A stretch of 64,000 nt of DNA from Adiantum capillus-veneris (GCA_014529385.2 CM043948.1:80996760-81060759), one strand, 5' to 3'. Numbered from the stretch's first letter, positions 44,520-55,700 are shown. Notes: generated by a model from the letters alone, not told the origin. Numbers and translations are program-made.

Positions 44520-45320
44520 TGGATTGGGTGTTAAGTGTTGGTTAAGTGGTCAAGTGGTTCAAAGTGGGTGGTAGTCAAGTGTCTTGTCAAGTAGTATGAA
44601 GTGCTTAAAAGTGCTGGTCAGGTGGTCCTAAGTGGTCCAAAGAGCTGGTCAAGTGGTTCGTAGTGCTTGTCAAGTAGTATAAAGTGCTGGTCAGGTGGTC
44701 CAAAGTGGTCCAAAGAGCTGGTCAAGTGGTTCAGGTGGTTGTTAAGTGGTGGTCAAGATGTACAAAGTTCTGTCCAAGTGGTTTAGGGGGTTGGTCAAGT
44801 GGTTCAAAGTGCTGGTCAGGTGGTTCAGAGTGCTTGTCAAGTGGTATAAAGTGTTGACCAAGTGGTTCAGGGGGGTGGTTAAGTGGTTCAAGGGGCTTGT
44901 CAAGTAGTATAAAGTGCTTAAAAGTACTGGTCAGGAGGTCCTAAGTGGTCCAAAGAGCTGGTCAAGTGTTTCAGGGGGCTAGTAAATGGTGGTTAAGTGG
45001 AACAAAGTGCTATTCAAGTGGTTCAGGGGGTTGGTCAAGTGGTTCAAAGTGCTGGTCAGGTGGTTAGAGTGCTTGTCAAGTGGTATAAAGCGCTGACCAA
45101 GTGGTTTAGGGTGCGGTCAAGTGGTTCATAGTGCTTGTCAAGTAGTATAAAGTGTTGGTCAGGTGGTCCTAAGTGGTCCAAAGAGCTGATCAAGTGGTAC
45201 AGGGGGTTGGTAAAGTGCTCAGAAGTGCTTTTAAGTGTTTCTGGGGGCTAGCAAAGTGTTGGTCAACTGGCCAAGTGCTCAAAAGCGCTTTCAAGTGTTT
45301 TAAAAGACGTCTTTTATCAC
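44520..45320. repeat. Degenerate minisatellite (AAGTGGTTCAAAGTGCTGGTC-like)
   Basis: About 0.8 kb of irregular repeats of GGTCAAGTGGTTCAAAGTGC-type words. Units of several lengths suggest a higher-order structure. Possible ORFs here are not genes. Confidence 0.85.
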
Positions 45321-45343
45321 TCTACTGTGAAAAGTGCTAGCTA

Positions 45344-45486
45344 TTCAACAGGGGTGATTAGCTATAATTTTAGAGGGATGTAGTCAGGTGATCCCCCCCC
45401 CCCCCCCCCCCCCCCCTAGAGCGTTGATGTAATCCTTCCTGACTCTCTTCAATATAGTTCACTTCCTCCTTCTTAATTTTTTTAAA
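45344..45486 (+). mobile_element. Short retroposon (SINE or 5'-truncated LINE) with target duplication
   Basis: A ~143-bp insert flanked by AAAAGTGCTAGCTA at 45330-45343 and again at 45487-45500, a perfect 14-bp target duplication. It ends TTTTTTTAAA before the right copy, the 3' signature of target-primed insertion. It contains a C20 run at about 45397-45416. The parent family is not identified. Confidence 0.7.
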
Positions 45487-45497
45487 AAAAGTGCTAG

Positions 45498-47380
45498 CTA
45501 ATGTTGAAAGTGCTGGCCAAAGTCAAATTTACAGAGATAAATCTTACAAGTTCTCCTCTGGGGACATGTTGTTATAGATTTACTTGAATATGTCATTTGA
45601 CATTCATATACATTATGCTCACCTTCCTTCGGGGACATGGAAAACCTCATGCATCGCACCAGATGGGAGTAGATTAGAGCAGTGGGCTTGTTGTCCAAAA
45701 GGTCATAAGTATCATCTCGGCCATTTATCTCGTCGTAGAATAGGCCCTCAACCACATTCAAATTATTTTTAATGATGTTGTGCCATTGATCCTTTTCCTC
45801 TGTTTTGGCCTCGCGCTTTGTGTTGGTGCATTTCAGGACGTAGAAGTTTGCACCTACCTCCTCTACAGTCACTGCAAAGTTCTGGACAACCATCAAGGCA
45901 TCGCTCAGGTCATCGTGGTGGCCATCATACATGGGGGCATATTCATCCTCATCCTTGCTCGACGCTTCTCCATCGCTTTCATTCATAATTGTGGGTTGTA
46001 TTTACAAGTATACCCACCCCTGCACATGATCTTTGCTGGCACATCTCCTCCATTGACCTTTGATGCACGCACCACAAAAGCAAGAGAGTAGTTTGTGCCT
46101 TAGTCCGTGCATATCTGTCTAACTGTAGCCATTGACACAATGCAAGGATCGAGACCCTGTCATGCGCTTGCAATCCCACTCTATAACTCTATCGACATCA
46201 CCGAGCTTGACCTCCCAGAAAGCATGATCGAATGTCTTGCATTTCTGTGCGCATTGATTTCTGAGAGTTGCACTGAGGAATGCAACAACGCTTGAAGTGT
46301 TATGCAGCTCCCACCCATTAGATTTCAACTGCTCATGTGTGAGAGCTCTTTTGACCACTACACCAGTCCCATCGTGTTCACCTTTTCCATGGCCTGAAGC
46401 AAAGAAATTGTGCATCATTTTGACACCTATCATATTGAAGAATCATGCAACAAAATAGAATGACCGCCTTGCTTTGAATTGTGACGGAACACCATCCGAC
46501 ACACCCAATGTTGCTTGACACTATAGCCGTGTCTTTTTAGCCATTCATTGTGCAAAAGAAAATAGTGCTACACAAACAAAGTATCATGTGTCTTGTCGTC
46601 AGAGATGTAGAAGTGAGTCGTCTTTTGTATAGCACCAAGCGCATCATGTAAGTATGAAATGTGAACAAATATTGTGACATGAGATGAATACCAATGCATT
46701 GATTGGATCTTATTCTGCACCTTGAACGAGTAATTATCTACACAATCCACTTTAGACACCACTACATCATCAGGAAAATTGGCCAAACACTCCTTGAATT
46801 GTTGAGCTTGCCACATGTACAAGTAGTTGTGTTTGATGAACTTCCCTAGTTTCCCTCGGAGCACAAAAATGAAACTCATCGGGTTGAGCTGCTAAACCAC
46901 GAGGTCTTTTTGACATTTATCTAGACCTTCTTCATCCTTTTCCTGTGTAGGAACCTTGTCAAAAAGCTTGACAATCATTCTAGAGATACCATCACTCTCT
47001 TCGACGGGACAGAACAAGAGCGTTTCAATCCTGCAATTAGGCATGTTCCCAAAAGACATTTGCTATAGTGAAAAGCACTATCAGTTGGCTTTGGACACAA
47101 TACAGACTCCCATAGTTCTATCAAGGATGAAAAAGTGGTTTGTGATGCTGTTCACTACGCTATTCCACCACTCGGACTGCACACAAGACACCTGCAAAAG
47201 CATGACGTTCCATGTAGCCCGTATCTTCCATGACGCATTTGATTTAGGCCTTCCTTCAAGTAAACAAGCTGAACATGGTATTCACAACAGCAGTTGTTGC
47301 GGTCCTTCAACTTGTGTACGAAGTATGGCTTCAGACCCCCAAAGCATCTAAGGGACATCCTAATGTTAGTATGAGCCTCC
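45498..47380 (-). pseudogene. C-terminal part of an unrecognised SDG/HGKG-motif protein (transposase-like)
   Basis: Read on the minus strand from ~47375: MSLRCFGGLKPYFVHKL and a Cys/His-rich stretch (NCCCEYHVQL, CFCRCLVC); then KFIKHNYLYMWQAQQFKECL, VSKVDCVDNYSFKVQNKIQS, HVTIFVHISYLHD, THFYISDDKTHDTLFV; then SDGVPSQFKARRSFYFVA near 46500, HNFFASGHGKGEHDGTG and KRALTHEQLKSNGWELHN; last VEEVGANFYVLKC and ALIYSHLVRCMRFSMS. Asp in VDN, Asp in SDG and the His/Asp-rich HGKGEHDG are spaced like a DDE nuclease of RNase H fold; that is inference. Stops and shifts make it a pseudogene. Its N-terminal parts are at 48653-48817 and 55701-56286. The C-terminal end near 45500 is approximate. Confidence 0.5.
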
Positions 47381-48652
47381 TAGAACCGCATGTACAAATC
47401 ACATTTCAAAATACTATAAAGTGCAAGAATCTAATTGCAACACCTACCTACTACCACCTCGAGGTGTATTTTCACAAAAGTAGGTAACCTTTTGTCCATA
47501 AAAAAGTAGGTATTCATTTCTCCACATTTTCAACCAAAGTGAGGTGGGGTTGGTTGAGCAGTGGGAGTTGGTGTCTATTTCTAGAAATTCACAGTTTTAC
47601 TTCAATTTTTTGTACTGTTGAACTTCTGTCCACTAGTGAAGCACTTCAGTGCACTTGGAGAACACTCTGAAGCACTTTGGGGCACTTTTAAGCACTCTGT
47701 AGCACTTTAAAACACTTTGGGGAACTTGAAAGCACTCTGAAGCACTTTGTGACACTTTCGAGCACTACGAGGCACTTTCAAGCAACCTGTCATTCACTTT
47801 GGTGCCCTTTGAAGCACTTTGCAGCATTGTAAAGCACTAAGGGGCACTTGAAAGCACTCTGAAACACTCTTAAGCACTTTAGTGCACTTTAAGAGCACTC
47901 TAAGGCACTTTGTGGCACTTGATATCACTCTGAAGCACTTTACCAGCAATTTGGTGCACTTTGAACTAAGCACTCTAAACTACTCGGTGGCACTTTAAAA
48001 GCACTTTCAAGCACTTTGTGGCACTTCAAAGCACTCTGAGGCACTCTGTGGCACTGTCAAGCACTATGAAGCACTTTATGGCAGTTTCAAGCACTATGAA
48101 GCACATTTAAAGCACTATGAAGCACTATGAAGCACTTTGGGACACTAAATAGAACTGTGTGGCACTTTGAAGCACTGTAAAGCACTTTTTGACGCTTTGA
48201 AGCACTATGAAGCACTCTAAAGTACTTTGAAGTGCTTTGAAGCACTCTGCAACACTTTTGGGCACTTGAAAGCACTCTGAAGTGCACTTTAAGGGCTCTT
48301 TGAAAGCACTTCAGTGCTATTTAAGAGCACTTTGAGACACTTTATGGCACTCTGCAGCACTCCAAAGCACTTCAGAGTTGAAAGCGCACTCTAGAAAGTA
48401 CTCTAAAGTACTTTATGGCACTTTCAAGCACCATGAAGCACTTTAGTGCGCTTTGGAAGCGCTCTGAAATACTTTCAAGCACTGTTTGGCGCTTTCAAGC
48501 ACACTGAGATGCACTTTTATGGCGCTTTCAAGCATTTGCAGGCTCTAAGTGATGCACTTTGAAGCTCTTTGAGACATTTATAAAGCATTGCAAAGATTTT
48601 TCAAGCACCCAAAATTACTAAGTACACTTTGAAGATGTTCTGACTGATATAA
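47381..48652 (-). other. Probable intron of the SDG/HGKG gene, containing a minisatellite
   Basis: Coding text stops after HLLNL..YQSEH near 48625 and resumes with HTNIRMSLRCF near 47370. A minus-strand TTCTAG just before the latter could be the 3' splice site and AAAGTGTAC near 48622 the donor. Splicing is inferred, not shown. Confidence 0.4.
47620..48610. repeat. Degenerate minisatellite (GCACTTTGAAGCACTCTGAA-like)
   Basis: About 1 kb of 10-12 bp units around AGCACTNTGA, with longer irregular periods. Its reverse complement resembles the words of the minisatellite at 44520-45320. Confidence 0.9.
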
Positions 48653-48817
48653 CTAAGGTAAATTGAGGAGATGCACCAGATGCACCACATGTGTCCTCTT
48701 GCCGATTCTCTTTTGAACGACATCTTTCTTGTTTGGGGAGATGCGGGTTTCCATTGACCAGAATTGAAACACGATTTCTTTGATTTCGATTGTTAAGGTA
48801 CTAGTCCTATGCTGTTG
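48653..48817 (-). pseudogene. Middle segment of the SDG/HGKG-motif gene
   Basis: The minus strand reads TLTIEIKEIVFQFW, METRISPNKKDVVQKRIG and THVVHLVHLLNL. If the LTR element 48822-55700 and one copy of the ACGT duplication are ignored, this frame continues exactly from LPLDTCQR at 55701. That confirms both the gene direction and the insertion point. The SPNKKD block looks like a conserved family signature. Function is discussed at 45498. Confidence 0.6.
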
Positions 48818-48821
48818 ACGT

Positions 48822-49960
48822 TGTGAGCGGGATGAAAACACACACAACGCCTCTATAACGACCCGACACACACTCTTGGAAAGATACACACACACACTAT
48901 GGGGCACCACTCGGCTTAGACAACACACCTGGCCGAGACAGGGAACACACCTCTGGAGTGAGAGGAGAGAAACTATCCACTTGTCCACTCCACATAGACA
49001 CACACACACACACACCCAAAAAACTCAGCTCAAAAGAGGAGAATTTCTGATGTTTAGATACAAATGAGCTTGGGCCAACACCAATGGGGCAAACAGCTCA
49101 CACAATATGGGTAAAAGATACCAGATACAATCACAAATTGGAGAAGAAGATTCACTCACCGGAGAAGATTACACAGAAAACAACAAAAAAAGAGTGAGGA
49201 ATTTGGAAAAATGGACAGCGCCATCGCGTCCGGAACGGCCCAAAATCCCAGTCTACAATGTCAAAGTGCTCAAATCCGACATCGGATGAGCAGTTTACGG
49301 CCAAAACAAGCTCCAAAATGAGCAAAAAACACACCTGCGGCTGTTCTTCCTCTCTTCTCCACATTTTTTCTGGTCTTCTCTCTGTTTTTTCAGTTCCCAC
49401 ACTTAGCTTTATTAGTTGGGCACCCTTGGCCTTTTAGATGACCTCAAACGGACCCCGAACAAGCCAAAAACTGACCTCGCAGTGCATAGTTGTCACCTTT
49501 TTGTATCATTCGCACACCTGGCACTCAGCTTTTTTCCAATAATGCATCTCGCCACCACGTGAAGTGGCCCCAAAAAGTGGTCCTCATGATGACCTTTCTG
49601 CATAATTATCACAAGGAAACACCCATGTTGTGTCCGTACTCATCCACGTGCAAATATTGACCCCGTTCGCCCTCCTGACGCCACTAGATGCCATCTGACG
49701 CACCTGCTTACCTCATGTCGTCGGCCCGCGGATAGCTTCCTCGAGAAGTTTTACGTGCTATAAACTCCTCATTATTGTAGGAAAAACATAATGGTACTGG
49801 TGATAGTGAAAATCGATGCACTATGTACATGCTGTCCTACCTGTACACATGTGGGCCCCACGTAACCACCTGGCTCTGCAAAATGGGCAATTACTTATTT
49901 GATGCACCATGCATGTGTATGTACGTATGCGCAATTCCTTGCTCGAAAAAACTCCTGACA
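48822..49960 (-). repeat. 3' LTR of the integrase-deleted element
   Basis: 1139 bp; the minus strand starts TGTCAGGAGTTTTTTCGAGC at 49960 and ends CCCGCTCACA at 48822. Confidence 0.92.
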
Positions 49961-49981
49961 TAATTTGCCCATCCCCTAGCC
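49961..49981 (-). other. Polypurine tract region
   Basis: The minus strand GGCTAGGGGATGGGCAAATT lies directly before the 3' LTR. Confidence 0.55.
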
Positions 49982-49988
49982 TGCTAGA

Positions 49989-50140
49989 TCATTCATGATC
50001 AGCAGCAGCAAAGAGAGATATGAGACTCGCCGCATCACAGGTCTCCTCATCCCTCACCAACACTGCTTGATCCACAGACAACTCATCTTGCTCCACCATC
50101 ATCAATCTAGCATGATACAATTTAAGACGCAACCCATTTG
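49989..50140 (-). pseudogene. C-terminal remnant of the deleted integrase polyprotein
   Basis: In the frame next to the main ORF, just after the joint near 50135, one reads NGLRLKLYHARLMM and a short acidic tail ending HE* at 49989. The GLRLKLYHA-type block is what ends many gypsy polyproteins. So the start and end of pol are present and the middle (rest of RNase H and integrase) is gone. Confidence 0.6.
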
Positions 50141-53100
50141 CCGTGGTAGCAAGTAATGACGAAATCGTCGACAAGCAAATATTACACTGGCCATCACTAG
50201 CTCTACTTCCGATAACTTTCTCTCCGCTACCAACTTCACTCGGCTTGCACAATACGCTGGCCTCATATAATGGCTGCCCTTCCCCTTTTGCAATAGCATG
50301 GCTCCAATGGCATCATCCCCTACTGATGGATTTACATAAAAAACTTTCTCCCAATCAGGAGCCTGCATGGCTGACAACCCCCCTAACACCTCTTTCACCT
50401 CTTGAAACACTTCTTCACACTTGTCATCCCATTGCAATGGATCATGCTTTGCCACTTGTTGTAATGGATAAAGAAGCTGCGAAGACAATGGAATAAACCG
50501 TGCCATGTACTTCACTTTGTGTATAAAGGTTGCCAATTGCTTCGTACTCATAGGTGATGGAAGAAGAATAATAGACTTCACCTTATCTGGATCAGCCTCA
50601 ATGCCATTTTCTGACACCATATGGCCCAATAACTTCACCCTTGGCTGTTCTAGATGACATTTCTTTGGATTTAGTTGTCCTCCACATTCATCATATCGAG
50701 CCAATACCATCTGCAGCTTCTCATGGTGATCATCCCTACTACTATAGACACAGAAGTCATCCATAAAAGCTTTAACACAACTACCAATGAATGGTTCCAA
50801 CACCCAATTTGCTCTCTCTTGATAGAAGGAAGGTCCATTTGACAACCCAAATGGCAATACTGTGTAGCAATAGCAGCCCCATGGCATAATAAAAGTTGTC
50901 TTTGTGCGGTCTTTAAGAGCAATCTTCAATTGAAAATAGCCTGAAAAACCATCACACACACTGTACCTCTCATAACCTGCCACTGAATCCAAGATCTGAT
51001 CGATGAATGGAAGAGGATATGGGTTCTTCTTAGTGGCTGCGTTTAAGGGTTTAAAATCCACACAAATTCTCCACTTCCCATCCTTCTTTGGACTGACTAC
51101 AACTGGACTCACCCATTCTGTGGTCTCCACTGGAACTATGAACCCTGCCTTCAATAACTTGTCCACCTCTACCCGCAAGGCTTCCATTTGCTCTTGACCC
51201 ATCCTTCTGAGCCTTTGCCGCACTGGCTTAGCACCTTCTTTCAGCTCTATATGCATCTCTTCACCCTTGAACCCTCTGATCTCTTCATATGAAGTAATGA
51301 ACAAATCAGGAAAACTAGCCAGCATATGCAAAAATATATCCTTCTCCATAGCTGAGAGGTCTCCACTAATCATTTGCGTCATTAATTCCTGCTTCTTTGA
51401 CAACTCAACCTTGGTTTGCATCAGCCCTTCAATCACTTCATAAGGCCCTTCACTTTCATCTTCAACCTCATTCGCAAATGCAACTAAACCAATCTCCTGG
51501 ATTTCTTTGTCTATCAAAAGAAATGCAACATCAGCATCCTCATCACTGCTGGTAGTGCTATCACTGTCCTCATCTGTCACAGTGGAAGAGTCTTCATCAC
51601 TAGACTCATCCTCATCTTCATAAAGCTCCTCTAATCGTTTCCTTGTGTCCATATTATAAAGCTTCTTGGTACTCGTGTTTCCATAGAGGCTAATCGTACC
51701 ATGTCGCCAATCTTGAACAGCTCCCACTGCACGTAACCATGGTCTTCCCAGTATAATAGGATATGCTCCCAACCTTGCTGGCATCACATGAAAATCAACC
51801 ACTGCCTTTGCATCATATGCCTCCACTTCTAAGCTCTTTACAACACCTAAGCATTTTACTTTTTGATGGTTTGCCAATCTGATCCGAAACCCTGACACCC
51901 CAGCCACTGTGAGACCCATCTTCTCAACGCATGAGTGTGTTATGACACATATTTGGGCTCCGCCATCCACATAACCTTGTCCCAAATTTTTCCTTTTATG
52001 CCACACATCTACTATTGGACAAATGTCTGGTAGCTCGTCCATTGCCAACACCTTCATTGAACCTCTCTCTGGCTCTTTCTCCATTGGGTTAACCATCCTC
52101 TTCCACTGTCGCTTTAGCTTAGGCACCATCTCTATAAGCTGCCAAAAAGTAACATCTGCCTTCCTGCTCGTCAGATCCTCCTTCAAGTCATAGCTTAATT
52201 GCCCATCCCCTAGTGGAAAATCTGAAACATGAAACTTTCGACGAGCTCTCCTTTTCCTCTTGGCCTTGACATCCTCGCCTTCATGGCTCTTTCCTTTCTT
52301 CTTACTAGGACCTGGGGCACTTCTTCCTTCCTTATCCTCTGTGGTCCTCTTCCCAATAGGCATCACTAATGTATCCTCTAGCTTTGATGCCTTCTCCAAG
52401 GTGACTACACTTAGCACTTTTGTCTTTCCCTTTTCCTCCTGGGTCAGTCCACTGGTTCCTTCATCTCCCTTAATTTCGATGCCATAATCATTTGACCTAG
52501 TTAGCACCTGTCTTGGCAATGGATACATGTCTCCCCCCATCCTTGGTGGCTTATCACATTGCGGGCTGATGTGACCCAACTCTCCACAATTAGAACATGT
52601 GGGCGTCTGCCTCCAAAACCTACCATTGCTTTGTCCAACACCATTCCTAGGCCTTTCTTCACCTCCTTGCTGATTTGCAAACCTCCCTCGACCTGGATTA
52701 TTTCCCACTTGACCTAGCATGTTTAGGCTGAGATTCTTCATCAAATCTACCATTTGCCTCATGTCTTGCCTTAGCCCATCATCTTGCACTGCTGCAGTGA
52801 CCACTGTTGGCAGAACCTGAGTAGTAACAGGAACCACTGGTTCATGATGAACCACTGACATGCGCCCTTGTAAAGACTCTATAGGCTGAAATTCAGGCCT
52901 CATTGGCAAAGACTCCACCCCTAACTGGCTCATTTTCCTCAGCTTCCACTCTTTGTTCCTTGCTACCTCTAGTGCATCCTCATATGTCCTAGGCTTCTTT
53001 AGCTCCACTCTCCAACGTATATTCTCCCAAAGACCAGCTAAGAACCTGTCCTTCTTCATCATGTCAGGCGGGGGTACCTGTGGTGCTAAAGCCTTGCACA

Positions 53101-53461
53101 TTCGCTCCCATGCCAATGAAAACTTACGTATGTACGCATCTACTGGCTCACCTTCCTTTTGCACCAAAGCCTGTACTTCTTGCCACACTTTGTCAGGATC
53201 TTCTATCTTCACAAACTCCACTTCCAACCCATGTCGTAGATTGTCCCAACTCAACCTTACAGGTGGATCAGCCACACGCAACTCCTCTTCAAATGCTTTA
53301 GACCAAACTCGTGCATCACTCTTCAAACAAATTTGGAGAAGGCGTAACATTTGCGTAGGGTCATGAATCTGGTTGCTAATGCAGGCAACCTCCATCTTTT
53401 CCAAAAATTCTTCCACATCTTCATCACTTCTTCCATGAAACTCCGGATAAGAGAAATCCAT
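50102..53461 (-). CDS. Gag-Pro-RT polyprotein, open frame truncated inside RNase H
   Basis: I chose the Met at 53461 (MDFSYPEFHGRSDED) because the Gag fold starts there; the frame is also open for 19 codons upstream. Order (residues from this Met): Gag capsid 1-200 (FLEKMEVACISNQIHDP, EPVDAYIRKFSLAWERM); CCHC knuckle CSNCGELGHISPQC ~290; protease with GYVDGGAQICVITHS ~500 (DGG in place of DSG/DTG) and YPIILGRPWLRAVG; acidic spacer with EDEDESSDEDSS; RT from ~760 with WRICVDFKPLNAAT and active-site AFMDDFCVYS; RNase H with YVNPSVGDDAIGAMLL (first Asp replaced by Asn) up to CRRFRHYLLPRQ. Then a deletion joint shifts the frame and it ends at 50102. No integrase. It would make particles and copy RNA but not integrate unaided. 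Confidence 0.88.
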   Translation of the reverse strand: MDFSYPEFHGRSDEDVEEFLEKMEVACISNQIHDPTQMLRLLQICLKSDARVWSKAFEEELRVADPPVRLSWDNLRHGLEVEFVKIEDPDKVWQEVQALVQKEGEPVDAYIRKFSLAWERMCKALAPQVPPPDMMKKDRFLAGLWENIRWRVELKKPRTYEDALEVARNKEWKLRKMSQLGVESLPMRPEFQPIESLQGRMSVVHHEPVVPVTTQVLPTVVTAAVQDDGLRQDMRQMVDLMKNLSLNMLGQVGNNPGRGRFANQQGGEERPRNGVGQSNGRFWRQTPTCSNCGELGHISPQCDKPPRMGGDMYPLPRQVLTRSNDYGIEIKGDEGTSGLTQEEKGKTKVLSVVTLEKASKLEDTLVMPIGKRTTEDKEGRSAPGPSKKKGKSHEGEDVKAKRKRRARRKFHVSDFPLGDGQLSYDLKEDLTSRKADVTFWQLIEMVPKLKRQWKRMVNPMEKEPERGSMKVLAMDELPDICPIVDVWHKRKNLGQGYVDGGAQICVITHSCVEKMGLTVAGVSGFRIRLANHQKVKCLGVVKSLEVEAYDAKAVVDFHVMPARLGAYPIILGRPWLRAVGAVQDWRHGTISLYGNTSTKKLYNMDTRKRLEELYEDEDESSDEDSSTVTDEDSDSTTSSDEDADVAFLLIDKEIQEIGLVAFANEVEDESEGPYEVIEGLMQTKVELSKKQELMTQMISGDLSAMEKDIFLHMLASFPDLFITSYEEIRGFKGEEMHIELKEGAKPVRQRLRRMGQEQMEALRVEVDKLLKAGFIVPVETTEWVSPVVVSPKKDGKWRICVDFKPLNAATKKNPYPLPFIDQILDSVAGYERYSVCDGFSGYFQLKIALKDRTKTTFIMPWGCYCYTVLPFGLSNGPSFYQERANWVLEPFIGSCVKAFMDDFCVYSSRDDHHEKLQMVLARYDECGGQLNPKKCHLEQPRVKLLGHMVSENGIEADPDKVKSIILLPSPMSTKQLATFIHKVKYMARFIPLSSQLLYPLQQVAKHDPLQWDDKCEEVFQEVKEVLGGLSAMQAPDWEKVFYVNPSVGDDAIGAMLLQKGKGSHYMRPAYCASRVKLVAERKLSEVELVMASVIFACRRFRHYLLPRQMGCVLNCIMLD

Positions 53462-54515
53462 GGCTACCCAAATTATGATGCTTTGAGAACCCCTTCGAAC
53501 ACACGTGCAAGAACCCAAAACTTTTCACTACCCAATCCCCAGAAACTTCAATGGCGCTCAACTTTAGATAAGGTCAAACACATGCACATCAAATGAGTTT
53601 TCATAGTTAATCATCGGAATGACAACAGGCAAAGGACATTCCAGGATCTCTCTCAATCTTCTTGGCCCAAACATAAAGACTATGCGCTGCTGGAAAAAGA
53701 TCTTCCTGGACACATGAACATTAATCTGAATTCTTTGAGTTAAATGAAAAGGAGTGAACTGAGGGCCATTTTGATCATCCATTAAAGCCAACCATGAAGC
53801 TCCCAAGAAGGCACACCTGACTCAACCTCTGATTTTGCCAAAATTTCAGCAGCATAACAGCATAAATGGCTCAAAATACCAAAAAACCAGCCATCATAAC
53901 TTGGGAAAATTTCGAGAGAGTTTCCCTAGAAGTAGAGCAATGAGAACCCAAAATATAGACTGTATCTGTATGCATAAACTGCCAACAATAGAACCCGAGC
54001 ATCAAATAGGACTCACTAGTACATAGCCTACGGCGAGGTCACAAAAAGGGTGCTCCAGCTACATGTATCACCGAAAGGATCTCCACATTTGAGAATCCCC
54101 CAGCTCAATAAAAACCTCACGCTATCGACCCTCACACGAAGGATAATGCAAATCGCGTATAGTCAAGTCTCAGAAATGACTATCTTCCAGACCAAGTCTC
54201 AGAAATGGCTGGGACTGCCAAATACAACCAAGCATGGCTCCACAAATGCGTACAATGGTAGTTTCCACAAGTAACGTACAATCCAGTAGACAATGCGCTC
54301 AAATAGGCGCCAAGTGATGCATTCCCACGACAACTGCAAGTGACATCACTGCTAGTATATCACTGTACTCCAGCTACCTGTACCTGTGTGAATCACCTGT
54401 ACCTGTACCTGTCCCTGTCACCTGTAACCTATAACCTGTAATCTGCAACCTGCAACCTGTAATCCCGAATCTCGAAGCTTGAAGCTCGAAGCAGAAGGTA
54501 CTCGAAGAAGATCCT
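53462..54515 (-). other. Leader between primer site and gag
   Basis: About 1 kb with short ORFs only. Near the primer site it contains repeats of CACCTGTACCTGTACCTGT type (54380-54450). Confidence 0.5.
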
Positions 54516-54529
54516 CCGTGGGGGCGCCA
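54516..54529 (-). other. Primer binding site of the integrase-deleted element
   Basis: The minus strand TGGCGCCCCCACGG lies six bases after the 5' LTR end. It is not the Met site; TGGCGCC starts are common in other plant gypsy groups. Confidence 0.65.
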
Positions 54530-54535
54530 AAAGAA

Positions 54536-54709
54536 TGTGAGCGGGATGAAAACACACACAGCGCCTCTATAACGACCCGACACACACTCTTGGAAAGATA
54601 CACACACACACTATGGGCACCACTCGGCTTAGACAACACACCTGACCGAGACAGGGAACACACCTCTGGAGTGAGAGGAGAGAAACTATCCACTTGTCCA
54701 CTCCACACA

Positions 54710-54755
<46 letters not shown>

Positions 54756-55700
54756 CAAAAAACTCAGCTCAAAAGAGGAGAATTTCTGATGTTTAGATAC
54801 AAATGAGCTTGGGCCAACACCAATGGGGCAAATAGCTCACACAATATGGGTAAAAGATACCAGATACAATCACAAATTGGAGAAGAAGATTCACTCACAG
54901 GAGAAGATTACACAGAAAAACAGCAAAAAAAGAGTGAGGAATTTGGCAAAATGGACAGCGCCATCACGTCTGGAATGGCCCAAAACCCCAGTCTACAATG
55001 TCAAAGTGCTCAAATCCGACATCGGATGAGCAGTTTACGGCCAAAACAAGCTCCAAAATGAGCAAAAAACACACCTGCGGCTGTTCTTCCTCTCTTCTCC
55101 ACGTTTTTTCTGGTCTTCTCTCTGTTTTTTCAGTTCCCACACTTAGCTTTATTAGTTGGGCACCCTTGGCCTTTTAGATGACCTCAAACGGACCCCGAAC
55201 AAGCCAAAAACTGACCTCGCAGTGCATAGTTGTCACCTTTTTGCATCATTCGCACACCTGGCACTCAGCTTTTTTCCAATAATGCATCTCGCCACCACGT
55301 GAAGTGGCCCCAAAAAGTGGTCCTCATGATGACCTTTCTGCATAATTATCACAAGGAAACACCCACGTTGTGTCCGTACTCATCCACGTGCAAATATTGA
55401 CCCCGTTCGCCCTCCTGACGCCACTAGATGCCATCTGACGCACCTGCTTACCTCATGTCGTCGGCCCGCGGATAGCTTCCTCGAGAAGTTTTACGCGCTA
55501 TAAACTCCTCATTATTGTAGGAAAAACATACTGGTACTGGTGATAGTGAAAATCGATGCACTATGTACATGCTGTCCTACCTGTACACATGTGGGCCCCA
55601 CGTAACCACCTGGCTCTGCAAAATGGGCAATTACTTATTTGATGCACCATGCATGTGTATGTACATATGCGCAATTCCTTGCTCGAAAAAACTCCTGACA
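54536..55700 (-). repeat. 5' LTR of the integrase-deleted element
   Basis: 1165 bp; same ends as the 3' LTR. It is longer mostly because its CA tract (54709-54752) is expanded. Confidence 0.92.

Larger units (their letters stand above)
48822..55700 (-). mobile_element. Young Ty3/gypsy LTR element, integrase-deleted, inserted in the SDG/HGKG gene
   Basis: LTRs 48822-49960 and 54536-55700 are near-identical apart from CA-repeat length and a few bases. The flanks ACGT (48818-48821) and ACGT (55701-55704) are the target duplication. Internal order on the minus strand: primer site, ~1-kb leader, gag-pro-RT-partial RNase H, short C-terminal remnant, purine tract. The high LTR identity means recent insertion, the youngest event visible here. 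Confidence 0.92.

Noticed and set aside
44520-48610. Minisatellites as long terminal inverted repeats of a foldback transposon
   Set aside because: Coding text of the same gene continues beyond the right array (48653-56286), so the array lies inside the gene and not at its end. The kinship is kept only as a finding.
44520-48610. CRISPR-like array
   Set aside because: Units are irregular, without constant repeats separated by unique spacers, and the DNA is eukaryotic.
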